A DNA stretch of 64,000 nucleotides from Ceratodon purpureus. Lineage: Eukaryota; Streptophyta; Bryopsida; Pseudoditrichales; Ditrichaceae. Below, piece after piece: positions 1 to 11,414 of this stretch. Where the stretch lies: NCBI GenBank assembly GCA_014871385.1, contig CM026427.1, positions 13,020,430 through 13,084,429 on the forward strand. The letters are read 5' to 3'. Under the pieces are notes generated by a model. That model had not been told where the DNA came from. It saw only the letters and a list, made by a program, of their open reading frames with translations, and ran no database searches. Made by a program: the position numbers and the translations under genes. Every line of letters begins with the position of its first letter. Positions within the stretch are counted from its first letter, which is position 1.

Positions 1-51
1 GTGGAAGGTTTAGGGTTGGACTGGTCAAGCAATGTTTGAGAGCCCGAGGGG

Positions 52-340
52 CTGTCAACATTGACGTGCGCGTTTCTTGTAACAAGAAGTGCGTTCAGAT
101 GTGTTACAAAAAACATGACAAACCTATTTGATGTGGAATGCGTGCGCAGATGTGGAATGTGTGCGTGGAGGAATTTGGTGACGTGGAATGTAAGATTTGA
201 CCTGCAATATTTTATTTGGGAGTCTAGGAGGCTGTCAATAGTGACGCACGCGTTTCTTGGGTCAGAAAGTGCGTTTCTTGTAGCGGGAAGTGCGTTTCTT
301 GTAACATAAAGTGCGTTCAAATGTATTACAAAAAACGAAG
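52..340. repeat. Degenerate direct repeats with GTGCGTTTCTTGTA core
   Basis: Two related blocks (about 52-124 and 231-340) share the layout gap, GCGTTTCTTG, AAGTGCGTT, then TGTATTACAAAAAAC. The second block carries the core AAGTGCGTTTCTTGTA in several successive variants. No coding potential; the short open frame across it is repeat-derived. It could be the edge of a larger dispersed repeat cut by the window start. Confidence 0.6.
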
Positions 341-355
341 GCACCTAGGGTTGGC

Positions 356-432
356 GGCTAGGGTTTGCCGGCTAGGGTTTGACGGCTAGGGTTTGACGGT
401 TAGGATTTGATGGCTAGGATTTGGCGGCTAGA
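356..432. repeat. 14-bp tandem repeat, telomere-like
   Basis: Unit GGCTAGGGTTTGAC is repeated about five and a half times, degenerating toward the 3' side. It contains AGGGTTT, resembling a permuted plant telomere unit, but the period is 14 rather than 7, so this is a minisatellite and not a telomere. Confidence 0.75.
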
Positions 433-493
433 TTTTTGAGGGGGTTTTGGAGTGAGGATTGACTCTTTTTCTCTCTATCCAAGTGTTTCAACT

Positions 494-612
494 GGAGCTA
501 GGAGTGTGTGTGTATGTGAGTATGGAGCAAGGAATGTGTGTGAGTATGAAGCTAGGAGTGTGTATGTGAGTGTGAGTGTGGAGCTAGGAATGTGTGTGTG
601 TGTGTGAAAGTG
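494..612. repeat. About 30-bp minisatellite, GAGCTAGGARTGTGTGTG units
   Basis: Four imperfect units each start with GAGCTAGGAATG or a close variant and continue into a TG-rich tail of variable length. The length variation lies in the TG run, as expected for slippage. Confidence 0.7.
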
Positions 613-2890
613 TAGAAGTTGAATATTACTTTCATGAGGCCATTACTTTCCTCTATCCTAATGATGACGCAATTGTGTATACAGGAAGAAGTTGGGGGTT
701 TGGAGAAATTGCTGGGACAGAATGCAACAGTGCCGGTGAAAACCTTTAAACGGGTAAGAGCTTCTTGATACTAAACCTTCAGTTGGGATTGTTTGGCTGA
801 TTTGTTGCTGTGACCTCACCGTTGGCTTGATCACGTGGGCTGTGTAGATTAAGAAGAATCTAGCGTGAGCCTCCTGGGATGTACGCACCGTTTGCGTCCT
901 CTACATGCCAATCGCACCTCCAAGAAGTAGACGAGCTCATTTTGGTAGAAAGTTGTATGCTATCGCAATGTAGAGGTAGACTTTATGTATTTTGTATTTG
1001 AATGACAGAACATTGTAACAAAAAAGTTACAACGTGTTTAATTGTGTTTTAATTGACGCTTCGTTTGCGTTTTGAATGACGTTCTCTTGTGTTACAGAAC
1101 GTTATTGCTTACGTTCAATAGTGTTTGTATGTGTCATAATGATCATGAGCTATGCGTTCGGGTAAACATTAAATTGCGTTTCAGTGAACATCCAAAATCC
1201 ACTTTAATGTTACAAAAAGTGACGCTGCGAACGTCAACTTCCGTGTAAATGCGTTTTTCAAAACGCATTCAAATACGTGACACATGCGTTTATCAGCGTC
1301 CAAACATGTTATAATGAACGTCCACACTGCGTTTACATAAACATACAAAACACGTCACACTACGTTTACGTAAACACACAAAAACCGTCAACATAAACCG
1401 TTTTTGTAAACATACAAAACCCGACACCATAAACGCATCTGGGAATATTCTCGGATCCGTGATCATGACACGTGTCACCATCTCAACCGTTGAAATCAAG
1501 TGCCACGTCAACTGCCACGCAATATCTGACGTGGAATGGACAATGGAGGGAAATATCCACGTAAAGTCCAACGTGGAATGAAAAATAGCGAGAAATGCTC
1601 ACGTGGCAAAAAGCAACTCCCTCGATTTACTGATCCCAGGTAACTTCTGGCAATTCCGAGTAACGTGGTTTAACAGAGATGACGTGCGCACGTTAAAACG
1701 TTTTAACGTGCCATGACGCGTCCCGTCATAATCAAAAGACCTATGTGACAGGGCGTGTCACTTTGGACTAGTCAAAAAATCCACATTAAACCGCGTTAAA
1801 AACCGCGTTAAACGGCGTTATCTTTGACGCATCTCTGCCCTAGTGCCTTGCAGGCTCAAAATGAAAACATAATTCACAATACGCTTCCAAAAATATTGCA
1901 AAATTCATGTTAAGTGACAAGCTTCTGTATTGTTCAATTTAAGTTTCAAGGACCAGGATAGACTTGTCTTCAAGGTGCAAATTTACATCGGCATTGTTAT
2001 GTTCGACTCAACTGATACTGTGTCTATACTAGTTTTTTGATTGCAGTGACCATGGAAAAATGTGGTCTCTTTGTACAAGGAACTTGTCCATGTGGAAGTG
2101 AGGACAAGCTAATATATTAGCACTACCTTGAACTAGTTGATTCTGCAGACTACGGTTTCGTTTGCATTGAGCATCAAAATGCATTGCCAGGATTCACAAA
2201 CGAAAAGAGAAGAGGATTCCTCCAAAATTCAGCATGTGCAGTTCTTGCATCCAGGAAATAAATTACATCACATAAGCAGCATGCTTACATGTAAACATGA
2301 ATACTTTGTCATTTTGTTCAAATAAAGATAATCATGCCTTTAACACTCATCCTACATTTGAAATGAAAAAAAATGTTCTACATTGAAGCAAAGCTAACGA
2401 GCAAACTGCGAGGAAGCAGCATCGAGAGCTTTGGAGGGTATCAGTGTCAAAAACTCATCAACTTTTTTCCGAGCAACCTGTGGACAATTCACATGAAAAC
2501 AAATCAGCGTTTCAAAACTCAGAGTTCAAGTGAAGTGAAAAATAACCTGGCACATACGACCACTCTTTGTTAACAGCATTGTTTATAGATGAGAGGGACC
2601 GGATCGAGTCTCACCTTTATTGACTGCAAACCGAACTTGACAAACTCCATCTTGCAACAACAAAGCAAAACACGTGAGAAATGGCAACCATCGTCGCTAC
2701 ATCTTTGCAAACATTTCTACACTCATGTGCTTCCAGCCAATGCATTGAACTATTTGAGGTCGACACTTATTGTTGAACAGCGCTGGGTTCTCCCAAATTC
2801 TCAAAATACCTACTGTAATCTGCCTATTGCCTGTAGTGAAAGATGCTGCTTATGAAGAATACAAGTATGTGATCAAGGCAAGCTGACTAT
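613..2890. other. Gene-free stretch, CGTTTACG-rich then AT-rich
   Basis: No gene is recognised. Between about 1000 and 1850 the sequence is packed with short CGTTT/AAACG and ACGTGGAATG words, including repeats of GTAAACATACAAAAC around 1340-1430, which suggests decayed repeat DNA. From 1860 on it is ordinary spacer with only short unconvincing open frames. Confidence 0.5.
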
Positions 2891-3214
2891 TATGGTAGAA
2901 CGACCAAAAATGGCACAGCGCCAAAAATGGAGCTCTAGTCATCTTCCTCATAGGTACATAATAGCTTCCCCACCCAACAGTGCCATGTACTAATGGAAAA
3001 CATTATAGGGAGCCATTTTGAGGCACCATTTTAGAAACACTTATGAATCCATCTTCAAAAATTCATAAATAATTGTAGAAGAATCCCAAAATGATGATTC
3101 CACTTGCTCCAACTTTTTAATTAGTTTCTCCATGCATGAAAATTATTTGCACTCTTAATTTTGCAGTAGATTCTCCATGCTGAAATTTGCGCCATTTTTG
3201 GTCGTTCTACCATA
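2891..3214. mobile_element. MITE-like element, 24-bp terminal inverted repeats
   Basis: Perfect 24-bp inverted repeats lie at 2891-2914 and 3191-3214, starting TATGGTAGAACGACC. The 324-bp element has no coding capacity, as expected of a miniature inverted-repeat transposable element. The outermost TA could be part of the repeat or a TA target duplication as in Tc1/mariner; because TA is its own reverse complement the sequence cannot decide. Its ends resemble those of the element at 9686-10075. Confidence 0.75.
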
Positions 3215-3479
3215 TGTCAGATTGAAGATTTTGACTGAAAAACTTGATTAAATCATTGCATTGTTGTGTTCTTAAGTGTATCTAATCGACGTATTTGTAT
3301 ATTTCAAATGAGAGCTGCGATGCCTTATCTGCATTCTCCCCATCTAACCATGGTGCAGCACTGCAGAATCAGAATACGACCCTTGTTGTCTTCAGCTGGA
3401 TTCAGATCCTTCCTCTGCCTACCTAAGAGTAATGCATAGTATGAGTATTAAGAAAATTATACAAGCCTCTTAAACAACT
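3215..3479. other. Spacer, nothing recognised
   Basis: AT-rich spacer with no gene, repeat or RNA signal visible. Confidence 0.4.
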
Positions 3480-4222
3480 ATTGAGTGTAGAGGGGGGCAG
3501 GAGTAAGGGTCTCACTGCTTGACTCTTCGGCTTCGGACTCTGCTTCGTTGTTGTCGGTTGACTCAACGTCACTATTAGAATTGTCAAGGTCGACCTCGGA
3601 GTCGAGCTCCTTTCATGCTACAGATGCTTTGACAACCTCTCTAATGTGGGTTAGTGCCGAGTCACTCAATTGGAAGACGGAAACGCCCCCCTTCTGCTTA
3701 TGGTTTGCCATAGTCATGCTGAATTTTTTTAGCACACACCAGATGCGAAAGTAAAAGAGCCGAGCCAGCCTCACGGAGTAAGACATAGGATTTTTTCTTT
3801 CGTCCGTGCTGATGATAGTAGATGCCCTCCACAACTTCATCGCACCGATCAAGCACGCTGCCCCATGCATCAGTCACTGTTTCCTCCTGGACAACATGCA
3901 ACGCTTTTGTGCACATGAAAACAAAAAAAGAAGCACCACCTAATCCAGGCGCATGTGGGTCGGCCAATACGGCAAAATGATCTCCGACACTCAATTCTGA
4001 AGCAAGGTAGTTCTCATCGCTAGCTTGTTCCCACTATGGGTCGAGTTCTTCAGGCTCCTGCACTGCCTGTGCTGAGTCGACAAGCTCTAAGGTAACAAGT
4101 CTCCAGGGTTCAGTATGCGTTTGGTTTAGACACTCTTCGCCAACTACCCGCACACATCCCTCGCAGAATTCACACAAACTGCCAAATTCACATAAAACTA
4201 AAGAAGGTTGTATAAGAATCAA
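3480..4222 (-). pseudogene. Broken coding remnant with acidic C-terminal tail
   Basis: Read on the minus strand, several open segments line up. 4222-4034 ends in a stop, and the same frame continues at once through a segment containing SVGDHFAVLADP and then WGSVLDRCDEVVEGIYYHQ. A frame change near 3800 leads into RLARLFYFRIWCVLKKFSM and HKQKGGVSVFQLSD. A further TGA at about 3613-3615 separates this from an acidic, serine-rich tail (ELDSEVDLDNSNSDVES) ending near 3480. Two in-frame stops and one frameshift indicate a pseudogene. I do not recognise the family. The GD...VVEG...Y...HLV pattern faintly recalls BAH-like reader modules, but this is a guess. It may be a transposon-carried gene. Confidence 0.5.
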
Positions 4223-4857
4223 TTATTTTCCATTTTTTAAAGAATCACCAATTCTTTGTATGACTTGCTTTACTTTGCATTATTCTATAAACTTAAGTTG
4301 TTGAAAAGTTTGGAAGGTTTGTATCAATAATTTTCCTATAAAAAATTTAAAAGAATTAAAATTTTAAAGTACTTTTGGACCATTCTGTGGCTTTATTTTT
4401 AACTTGGAATCTTATTAACCACGCAATTCTTTAAAAATTAATTTCTCATTTCATTGTTGCTTTTATATATTTTCTGTAGGTACCAATCTCTAACTTCACT
4501 AATAAGAACAAAATATGAAACTTAAACTACACAAGTGATAAGGCCTTTATTCATTTGATTAGTATTTGAATTGCCTAGATTGAACATATTTTAATGGATC
4601 ATAAAAGATGTATTGCTTTCAATTTATCATTTCAAAGGTTTTGTATGAATTGCTCAAAATTTAATTGTCAAATATAATGTTTGAAAATACTAAAAATATT
4701 ACAAGGCTTTAAGGACTATTCAATTCTTAATAAAATTTCTCCATACATGTCATACTAATATATTTCCTCCCTTAAACCTCTCAATAATCTCTCTAAAATG
4801 TCCCTACAACCACCCAAACACTCCCTCAATATCTCTAAAAAAAATTAAAAACACCCT
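4223..4857. other. AT-rich spacer
   Basis: AT-rich sequence with no coding, repeat or RNA signal that I can support. Confidence 0.4.
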
Positions 4858-4985
4858 CCCAAAACCTCTTTAAAAAATGCTTCACCAACACCCTCCCAAA
4901 ACCCTGAATATTCCTTCCGAAACCCTGAAAATTCTCCCCAAAACCCTATAGATTCTTCCTGAAACCCTGAAGATGCCTTCCAAAC
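4858..4985. repeat. About 20-22-bp tandem repeat containing AAACCCTGAA
   Basis: At least four successive units begin AAACCCTGAA or AACCCTATAG followed by a pyrimidine-rich spacer (ATTCTTCC type). The unit resembles the telo-box core AAACCCTA but with G, so it is more likely a local minisatellite than a regulatory array. Confidence 0.6.
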
Positions 4986-5000
4986 TTTGAAGATACCCCA

Positions 5001-5179
5001 ATGCGTTGCTGTGGCATGGGGCCACTTGTACAAACTCAGAATGTGCTCACAGTCACGGTAATTTGATTGGCCTGAAGTGCCTTAGTCCAATGGAAAGGGT
5101 CCATGATAACTGCCTGACTTGTACATGATCCTATGCCACAGCGATGCATAATACATGGCCCCATGCCACAGCAACGCAT
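5001..5179. repeat. 23-bp perfect inverted repeat (hairpin)
   Basis: 5001-5023 is the exact reverse complement of 5157-5179, beginning ATGCGTTGCTGTGGCATG. The 133-bp loop carries a further partial copy, CTATGCCACAGCGATGCATA (5131-5150). Possibly a decayed foldback element or a non-coding hairpin. Confidence 0.65.
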
Positions 5180-6990
5180 GCACTCCATTGCACAAGCACA
5201 TGTAACCAGAGTATTGGTCTGCCATGAGACCAATGGAATTTTCCCTTCAACCATCATTATTTTCTACCCTCCATTCCTGCTTCCATACCTTCTTTTCGAT
5301 TCCTTAACTTCTTTCCCTTCCTTGGTCTCTTCTTTAATGTTAATGATGTCATTCTTACACCCTATTCACACACAAGACCCAAAGCCAGAATTTTGTATTC
5401 CAAAGAAAGTCCTTCCCGGATCCCCTATACACCAACACTGTACACATCATAATAGAAGGTATTTTGGAAAATTTTGACGCAACGAATAGTTTTATATTGA
5501 CACTTCATACATATCTAAAACAAAAAAAAATGACCAAATGTCATCAAGTGTGAAATATAGAAGATGCAATATATTGCACAAAATTGAACCATGACACATA
5601 AAGTATGTGAGCATAGTACTTTTACAATGGAGACTTAAGATACTTACATATATTCGCATATACTGCTCAAGATTCGAGAAGATATGATATAAAATACTTG
5701 TCCGGATGGGCCCTTTTTGTACATTTCCGGAAAATGAGACATTCTGGATTTTTACAAAAAAGACACGTCTGGACAACGATTCTTTCTTAAATTTCTCAAG
5801 GTAAACTTTTTTTGATTACACCAGGAGATGACTAATTCAAAAATTCACAGCTACAGAGGCACATTGGCTCTAGAGTGGCTTGTTGGAGGCAATAAAGGGG
5901 AGGGGGGGCTTGAAATAGGCGGAGACATTCCGTTTAGATACCCATATCGTGCTTGTACCCCTAAACTTAGCATTAGTAATGACACTTTTGAAGTATTTAT
6001 CTTTATGAATGATTGATAAAGTTTTTTAATAGTTCAAAAGCTTTAAAATCCACTTTGATTCTACATATTACAGAGTATTTCGATTATAAAACATGTTAAT
6101 GTTTTATGTATGTTGTATAAATCTATATGATATGTTGTAAGGAATTTAACGAGATATATGATTATCTATTATAGTGATGTTAAGAAAACATAAGTGATAA
6201 ATAATTGTGTACATTTAAAATAAATGATATAATTATAAAAATCATTACCTATAAATTATAAATTTATTATATGCTCATATGAAAGGTTATGAAGATACAT
6301 TTAACATAGATATTAATAAAAATTGACATAGATAATTAAAAGAATATATATTTGTTTTGATACTTATTGAATGAAGATAATTTCAAACCTCCAATAAAAC
6401 AAATATATAAAGATGATTTTGAAAACCTAAATAGATGATATTAATTTAGTTCGTTATATTATTATCATCAACAAAGATCTTGTCATGCTATATCATTATC
6501 ATATTTAAGAAGTAAATTTTTAATTATAATCAATTCTAAATTTCTTACATTAGACTTCTATACTAAAGACCAAAGTATGGGCAAAATAAGAAAACAACTT
6601 TGATCAAGAACTACAAAGATATAATATTATGTATTAAATATGAGTTTCTAAGAGTGGGAGAAGAGTCAATAATATGATCTAAACATTGTATTTGTTATAT
6701 TGAGACTTTGCACTAATTTTGATACATAATGCTAATTTCTGGAAAATTCATTGAAAAATATAATAATTGAAAAAAATAATAACACTCAAACAGTGATCCT
6801 ATAATGAAAATCTAAAATTAATTGATGTTACTTATTTATAAAAAAATACTAATAATGAAATAAAATGGTTTATCCTCGATTTGACAATAAATATGTGATT
6901 GCAAAAAGTCTCAAAATAACGAATATGTTCAATTCTATATGATTTAAATAATAATAACACTCAATATGATTTAAATTGTGCCTACGTGAG
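5180..6990. other. AT-rich spacer
   Basis: Strongly AT-rich, especially 6000-6960. No coding region, RNA gene or clear repeat is supported. Confidence 0.5.
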
Positions 6991-9078
6991 GCTTAAACCT
7001 TGGCCACAGTCAGACTCGTTAATCGCTGCAATGTAGCCCATCATAGGCAGTAAAAGTTCCTCATGAATGGCACATACTGGTCTCGTGAACTCCGTTTGCC
7101 GAACGCCCTTCCCGAGGTAGATCTAGAAGCCCGACAACAGTCATCTGTGAGATCCACTGCGATCGACGAGAGCTTATTTGACGTTGCCAATCCAGATTCC
7201 AGGCTCCCACTCGTACCAACTGTTCATGCTTGAGAGTCATTGTGTTCATGAGAGATCCGTGACGTTGTTGGAAAATATCAATTAGTGGTTCACGCACCTA
7301 CAGCTATTCGTGGATCAATGCGCATGCATTTGATGTTAGAATACCTAGCTTGTATGTGATCATGCTTCATTGCTTCCGGTATATATAGAGTGGATGTACT
7401 CCTCGGCCTTAAGCACCCGGTTGATTGAATCGTTGTCGTGAGTGCCTAGCGTCAGAAATACTGTCGTGGAATTGTTGTCGACCGGTGTGAAGCATTTTTT
7501 GCCAATATTATTTTATTGAGCTGGCACCCAATTGATTCATTGTTGAGTGCCCATTTGGAACCAAGAACTGTGGCAGCGCCTAGTTGCATTGTTGCTTTGA
7601 ATCGAGATTGACTGTTGTATGGATTGTTCTCATCAGCTGGCTGGCAGGTGGGAAGCAGGTGAAGACGTAGACCGGCTCCTCTTTCAGCGGCTAATTCGTG
7701 ACGTTCCAACGCCGGCTGGTGTCCGCCTTATGCTATCGGTTCTAATGCGTCTCCTCTCACTCGAGCACTTCAGGAATAGAATTTGAAGAGTAGTACTTGA
7801 TAATATATATCTGCGCCGAGTCTGGAAGTATGGATATCGGACAATCTTCGACGTCAACAAAGAATAGCCAGCACTGGATATTGCATGAGTTTCTGAGCTG
7901 GCTGCTGAGTGACTTCTCGCTAGTGTCTGCTTGGTACTTGGCAAAGCATCCAAAATTTGGAAGCATGTTTCGTTATGTTGGTTCTTGGTACGAGATAGCT
8001 TCAGCGCCCCATCTGTTCATCTCTGCAAGCCATTTGAATGAACTGCCTCAGATACCAATTGCAGTAGAGCGTGGGCGGGACTATCTTCTGCGAGCTTTAT
8101 GCCGCGCATGCATGCCGACGTCGATGATGTGGAACAGAGAGGAAACATCCGAAAATTCCAGTGTCGAGGAGCCCTCCCGGAGGACACTATTACTCAATGA
8201 ACCGTGAAAGTCGATACCGATATTCGAGGTGATGGAATTTTTTATGTACGTGGCGGACCTTAGATACCTCATTGCCTTAAATATATTCCATAAACCCTTA
8301 GCGGAATATTATGCCACGGAGGATGACGTTGGTGCCAGTATGGGCGAAGCTGCACGACGTTAATGAGAACATGACTGCAGGTGAAGCGCCTTCGTTTACT
8401 CATTTTGTGGTCAGGCAGTATATGTAGAGCTGGTGAAGCCATAGTTTGTGATTCAATCTCTATGTCACTATTAGAGGAGATGTAAAACAGAGATAGGGTG
8501 CAGAGATGCAGGGAACCAGGGGACTGGGGACTTTATTGGATGAAATTGTAGTTGAGGAACAATCTGTGTTCGAGCGGTCACTGATTCAACCAAGAAATTT
8601 GGCTTGAGTCTTCACCACATTGGCAGGGATTTGCAATATCTTTACGCATGTAGTGATTTATAGACAATTCTTGAGATTATGGTCAGTATTCTGTGACGCA
8701 GCAGCCACCTATTCTGCAACAAGTCACAAATAGTTTCAGATATCCTAGAGTTGAGATCCCTCAACAGAGTCGTACAGTAGATTCTGGTCAAACACTAGTT
8801 GGATTTAAATATTTTAGTTTATTGACTCGATTCCAGTTGGGTTTCTCGTCATCGACACAGATTCTAGTTGGGTTGCAGTACTCTTGATTGCCTTAGAGTA
8901 AGAACTCGTGAGCAAGATGACCTGTATTTTATAAACTCATGAAGCGCGTCTTGTAGTAGTTCATGCAGCCTACAAGTTGAGCTGATTGAGATGTGAACAT
9001 AATTTAAGTGATACTATTTTATTTACAACATTCTATCCGTTTGAGATGATCTACTGCTTTTGGCGTACCTCTCTCATG
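6991..9078. other. Low-copy-looking sequence, unassigned
   Basis: Base composition becomes balanced here and the longest frame on the plus strand (about 7797-8207, first ATG near 7830) encodes an unrecognised peptide; a second short frame follows near 8231-8362. I cannot join them with convincing splice sites or match them to a family. They may be exons of an unknown gene, a decayed gene, or chance frames. Confidence 0.25.
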
Positions 9079-9419
9079 TTGTTTTAGCCCCGTCTCTAAA
9101 TCCCCGGTGGTCTTAATGACGGGGCGGGCCCCAACCCTCCTCCTCCCCTCCCTATTTCTATTTTTAGTGGGCATGTAGCCCTTTTTTAGTAAATTTTATA
9201 TTTTTGATGGAATCTAGGACCCCGAATTAGTCCAAGTGCACCCACTCGATTATTTTTAGTTAGTATATGTATTTTTTAAATTTAATTAATTAATTTTTTA
9301 ATTTTTTTCCATTAACAAGCAAAATATAGGGGGCTTTTGGCCCCCTCCAATGGAAGCCCTGGTTGGGGCCCGCCCCATCATTAAGACCACCGGGGGATTT
9401 AGAGACGGGGTTGTTTTAG
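9079..9419. mobile_element. Mutator-type MITE with 9-bp target duplication
   Basis: The element is 9088-9410 (323 bp). Its termini are near-perfect inverted repeats of about 50 bp (left 9088-9136, right about 9361-9410), starting CCCCGTCTCTAAATCCCC, differing by one indel and one substitution. It is flanked by identical 9-bp direct repeats TTGTTTTAG at 9079-9087 and 9411-9419. Long inverted ends plus a 9-bp duplication are the signature of Mutator-like (MULE) transposition. There is no coding capacity, so it would need a transposase supplied elsewhere. The near-identity of the ends and the perfect duplication suggest fairly recent insertion. Confidence 0.92.
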
Positions 9420-9685
9420 CAACGGTTTAGGTTGTAACCTGGTTCATCATGTGATCTTAATTACTCAAGAGTAAAATTTTATGGATTATAATTATGAACA
9501 TTTAATAATGTGTAATTTTAGTTGCATTTATTGAAAATTTAAATGAACAGAACAGCACACAATCAGGACTCATCCACAAGAATAATATCCCAAAGCTCAA
9601 TACAGCTAAAAAGGAAAGTAGCATCCAAAAATATGTAAAATATAACAGAGACCAAACAAATGCTCCTTTTGATTGGGTTCAGTAT

Positions 9686-10075
9686 TAAGGTAGAACCACC
9701 TATTGGCGAACAACATCCCATAACCGAACCCTATAAATGGCAGCATGCACAAGCAATGCATCACCTATTTCTGAACAAGCAAGATTCCATTTCTAAAACA
9801 AATCCAACACAAGGCACTCATTGATTAGCACAAGTCACCAAAAGGTGAGTTGTCTTTGTGCACGCTTTTAGAAGGGGTCTATGTACACAAATAGGTGTCT
9901 AGCCATACAAATCTCTGAAAATTCATAACTTATTCATATAGAATGAGAAAAATATAATTTCACTTCCATTCTCATATCCTAGTATTTGCTAATCTGTGGA
10001 AAAAAATTCAGCTCATGCACAGCTTTGCATCAAGGATATTTCCTTAAGTGTTCGGAAATAGGTGGTTCCACCTTA
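9686..10075. mobile_element. MITE-like element, 27-bp inverted repeats
   Basis: Inverted repeats at 9686-9712 and 10049-10075, starting TAAGGTAGAACCACCTATT, match with three mismatches. The 390-bp interior has no convincing gene; a 67-codon reverse frame overlapping the right end is probably chance. The outer bases TAAGGTAGAACCACC closely resemble TATGGTAGAACGACC of the 2891-3214 element, so the two may belong to one family. Confidence 0.65.
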
Positions 10076-11092
10076 CACCCATTGGGCTCTGAATCAACAA
10101 TGTAGTCCATTAACTTTCCAGGGATTTGTTTCCAAAGCCGGTGAACTATATCTAAAGCTTCGCAACATCTCTTCTCATCACACACAATCAAGCGTGATCC
10201 TCGTACATCCAGAACCGCTTCAGGAGTTCTCATTTGCCTGCACGGAATGATCGAAGCAAGAATCAGAAAGATGATACTCAGGAATCATACCGATGTCATT
10301 GTACTGTAGAATTAAAGCACAATGTACATTGTTACAATGGTGGATATGAAACCTCAGGAAACGCATACAAATTCCTAGACACACAAAATCCTCTAAGCAC
10401 TTAATCAACTAGCTGACCACGCGCAAGATTGAAGGTGATGCTGGTTAAGGTGATGTACGCGTTTCCAAATTAAGGTGAAGCTGGTTATGAGAAAATGTGA
10501 GGGATTTAAAACACCAAAGAAGAGAGGAAAAATAAAAATTCAAATGTTATGTACAATAACTTGCTTTGGTGGTGCAGAAAATGCATCTTACATCTCTCCT
10601 CAAATTGTTCTGAGTTGGATGATTCAATGATTCTTCCAATATTTAGTACTCCACTCATGCCCCACTTCTTCTTTAAATTCTTCAAGCTTTTGCTTCAAAG
10701 TTTTTTTCCTTGGATTTCTCAAATTTTAGCTTGAACTAAACCTCTTTCTAAACCTTTGTCTATACCTAGTTTTTGAGAACCTAAGGTGAGATCTATGATG
10801 AGTAGGTCTGATTGGAATGAAAGGAGGTGCTAATTTTAAACCCGAAACTAGGGGCATGAAGGAATGAGGAAACATTAATGGCATTTGATTTCCAACATGT
10901 GAGAAAACTTGGAAAAATGGTGGAGAAATATTGCAAGTACCTTGTTTATGAGGAACAATGTCCATGTCAGCAAGGCTCCCCACACCCGCGTCCATGTCAG
11001 CATCATGTCAGCAGGTCCTCAACACTCGCCAGATTTCCGCGTTCACACGGGTACATCAATTCTAGCTCGAGGCTTTGTCCTTTACTTTTTAC
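10076..11092. other. Spacer upstream of bystin, nothing firm
   Basis: Several short frames on both strands occur, but none has a recognisable family or consistent splicing. The 3' part is presumably the upstream region of the bystin gene. Confidence 0.35.
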
Positions 11093-11112
11093 TTTTAGGG
11101 TTTAGGGTTTAT
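11093..11112. promoter_or_regulatory. Double telo-box upstream of bystin
   Basis: The plus strand reads TTTTAGGGTTTAGGGTTTAT, i.e. two overlapping AAACCCTAA motifs on the minus strand, about 300 bp before the bystin ATG. Telo-boxes are well known in plant promoters of ribosomal-protein and ribosome-biogenesis genes. Bystin is such a gene, so the placement fits; function is inferred. Confidence 0.6.
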
Positions 11113-11414
11113 GGAGAGGTGCAGTTGCAAGCGCAGGCTGCTCTTCATCAGCTCTCTGTCGTCTCCGACCATCTCTGGTCCGGGTGGGTTCCCCCCTCGG
11201 TGGTTAATCCTCCCTTTTCTGAGTCGAACGGCTGTTCTCTTGCTTGCCTTGATGCACACATCGCTTCGAACGAGTCTTTTCCTTCTCAGTTTGGTGGAGG
11301 TTTCAGGGAGTACTGGCACTGGGTTTGAAGGTGGGCGGACTGTTTTCGAGAGGGAGGAGAGTTCTTGTGGGGAAGACCCTTGTAGAGGGTTTTTGGATTG
11401 CAGGGCTTTGAAGT

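Noticed and set aside
356..432. Possible interstitial telomere
   Set aside because: The period is 14 bp and the unit is not TTTAGGG.
4845..5033. 62-codon frame with repeated GFW/GFR words
   Set aside because: It is a translation of the AAACCCTGAA tandem repeat.
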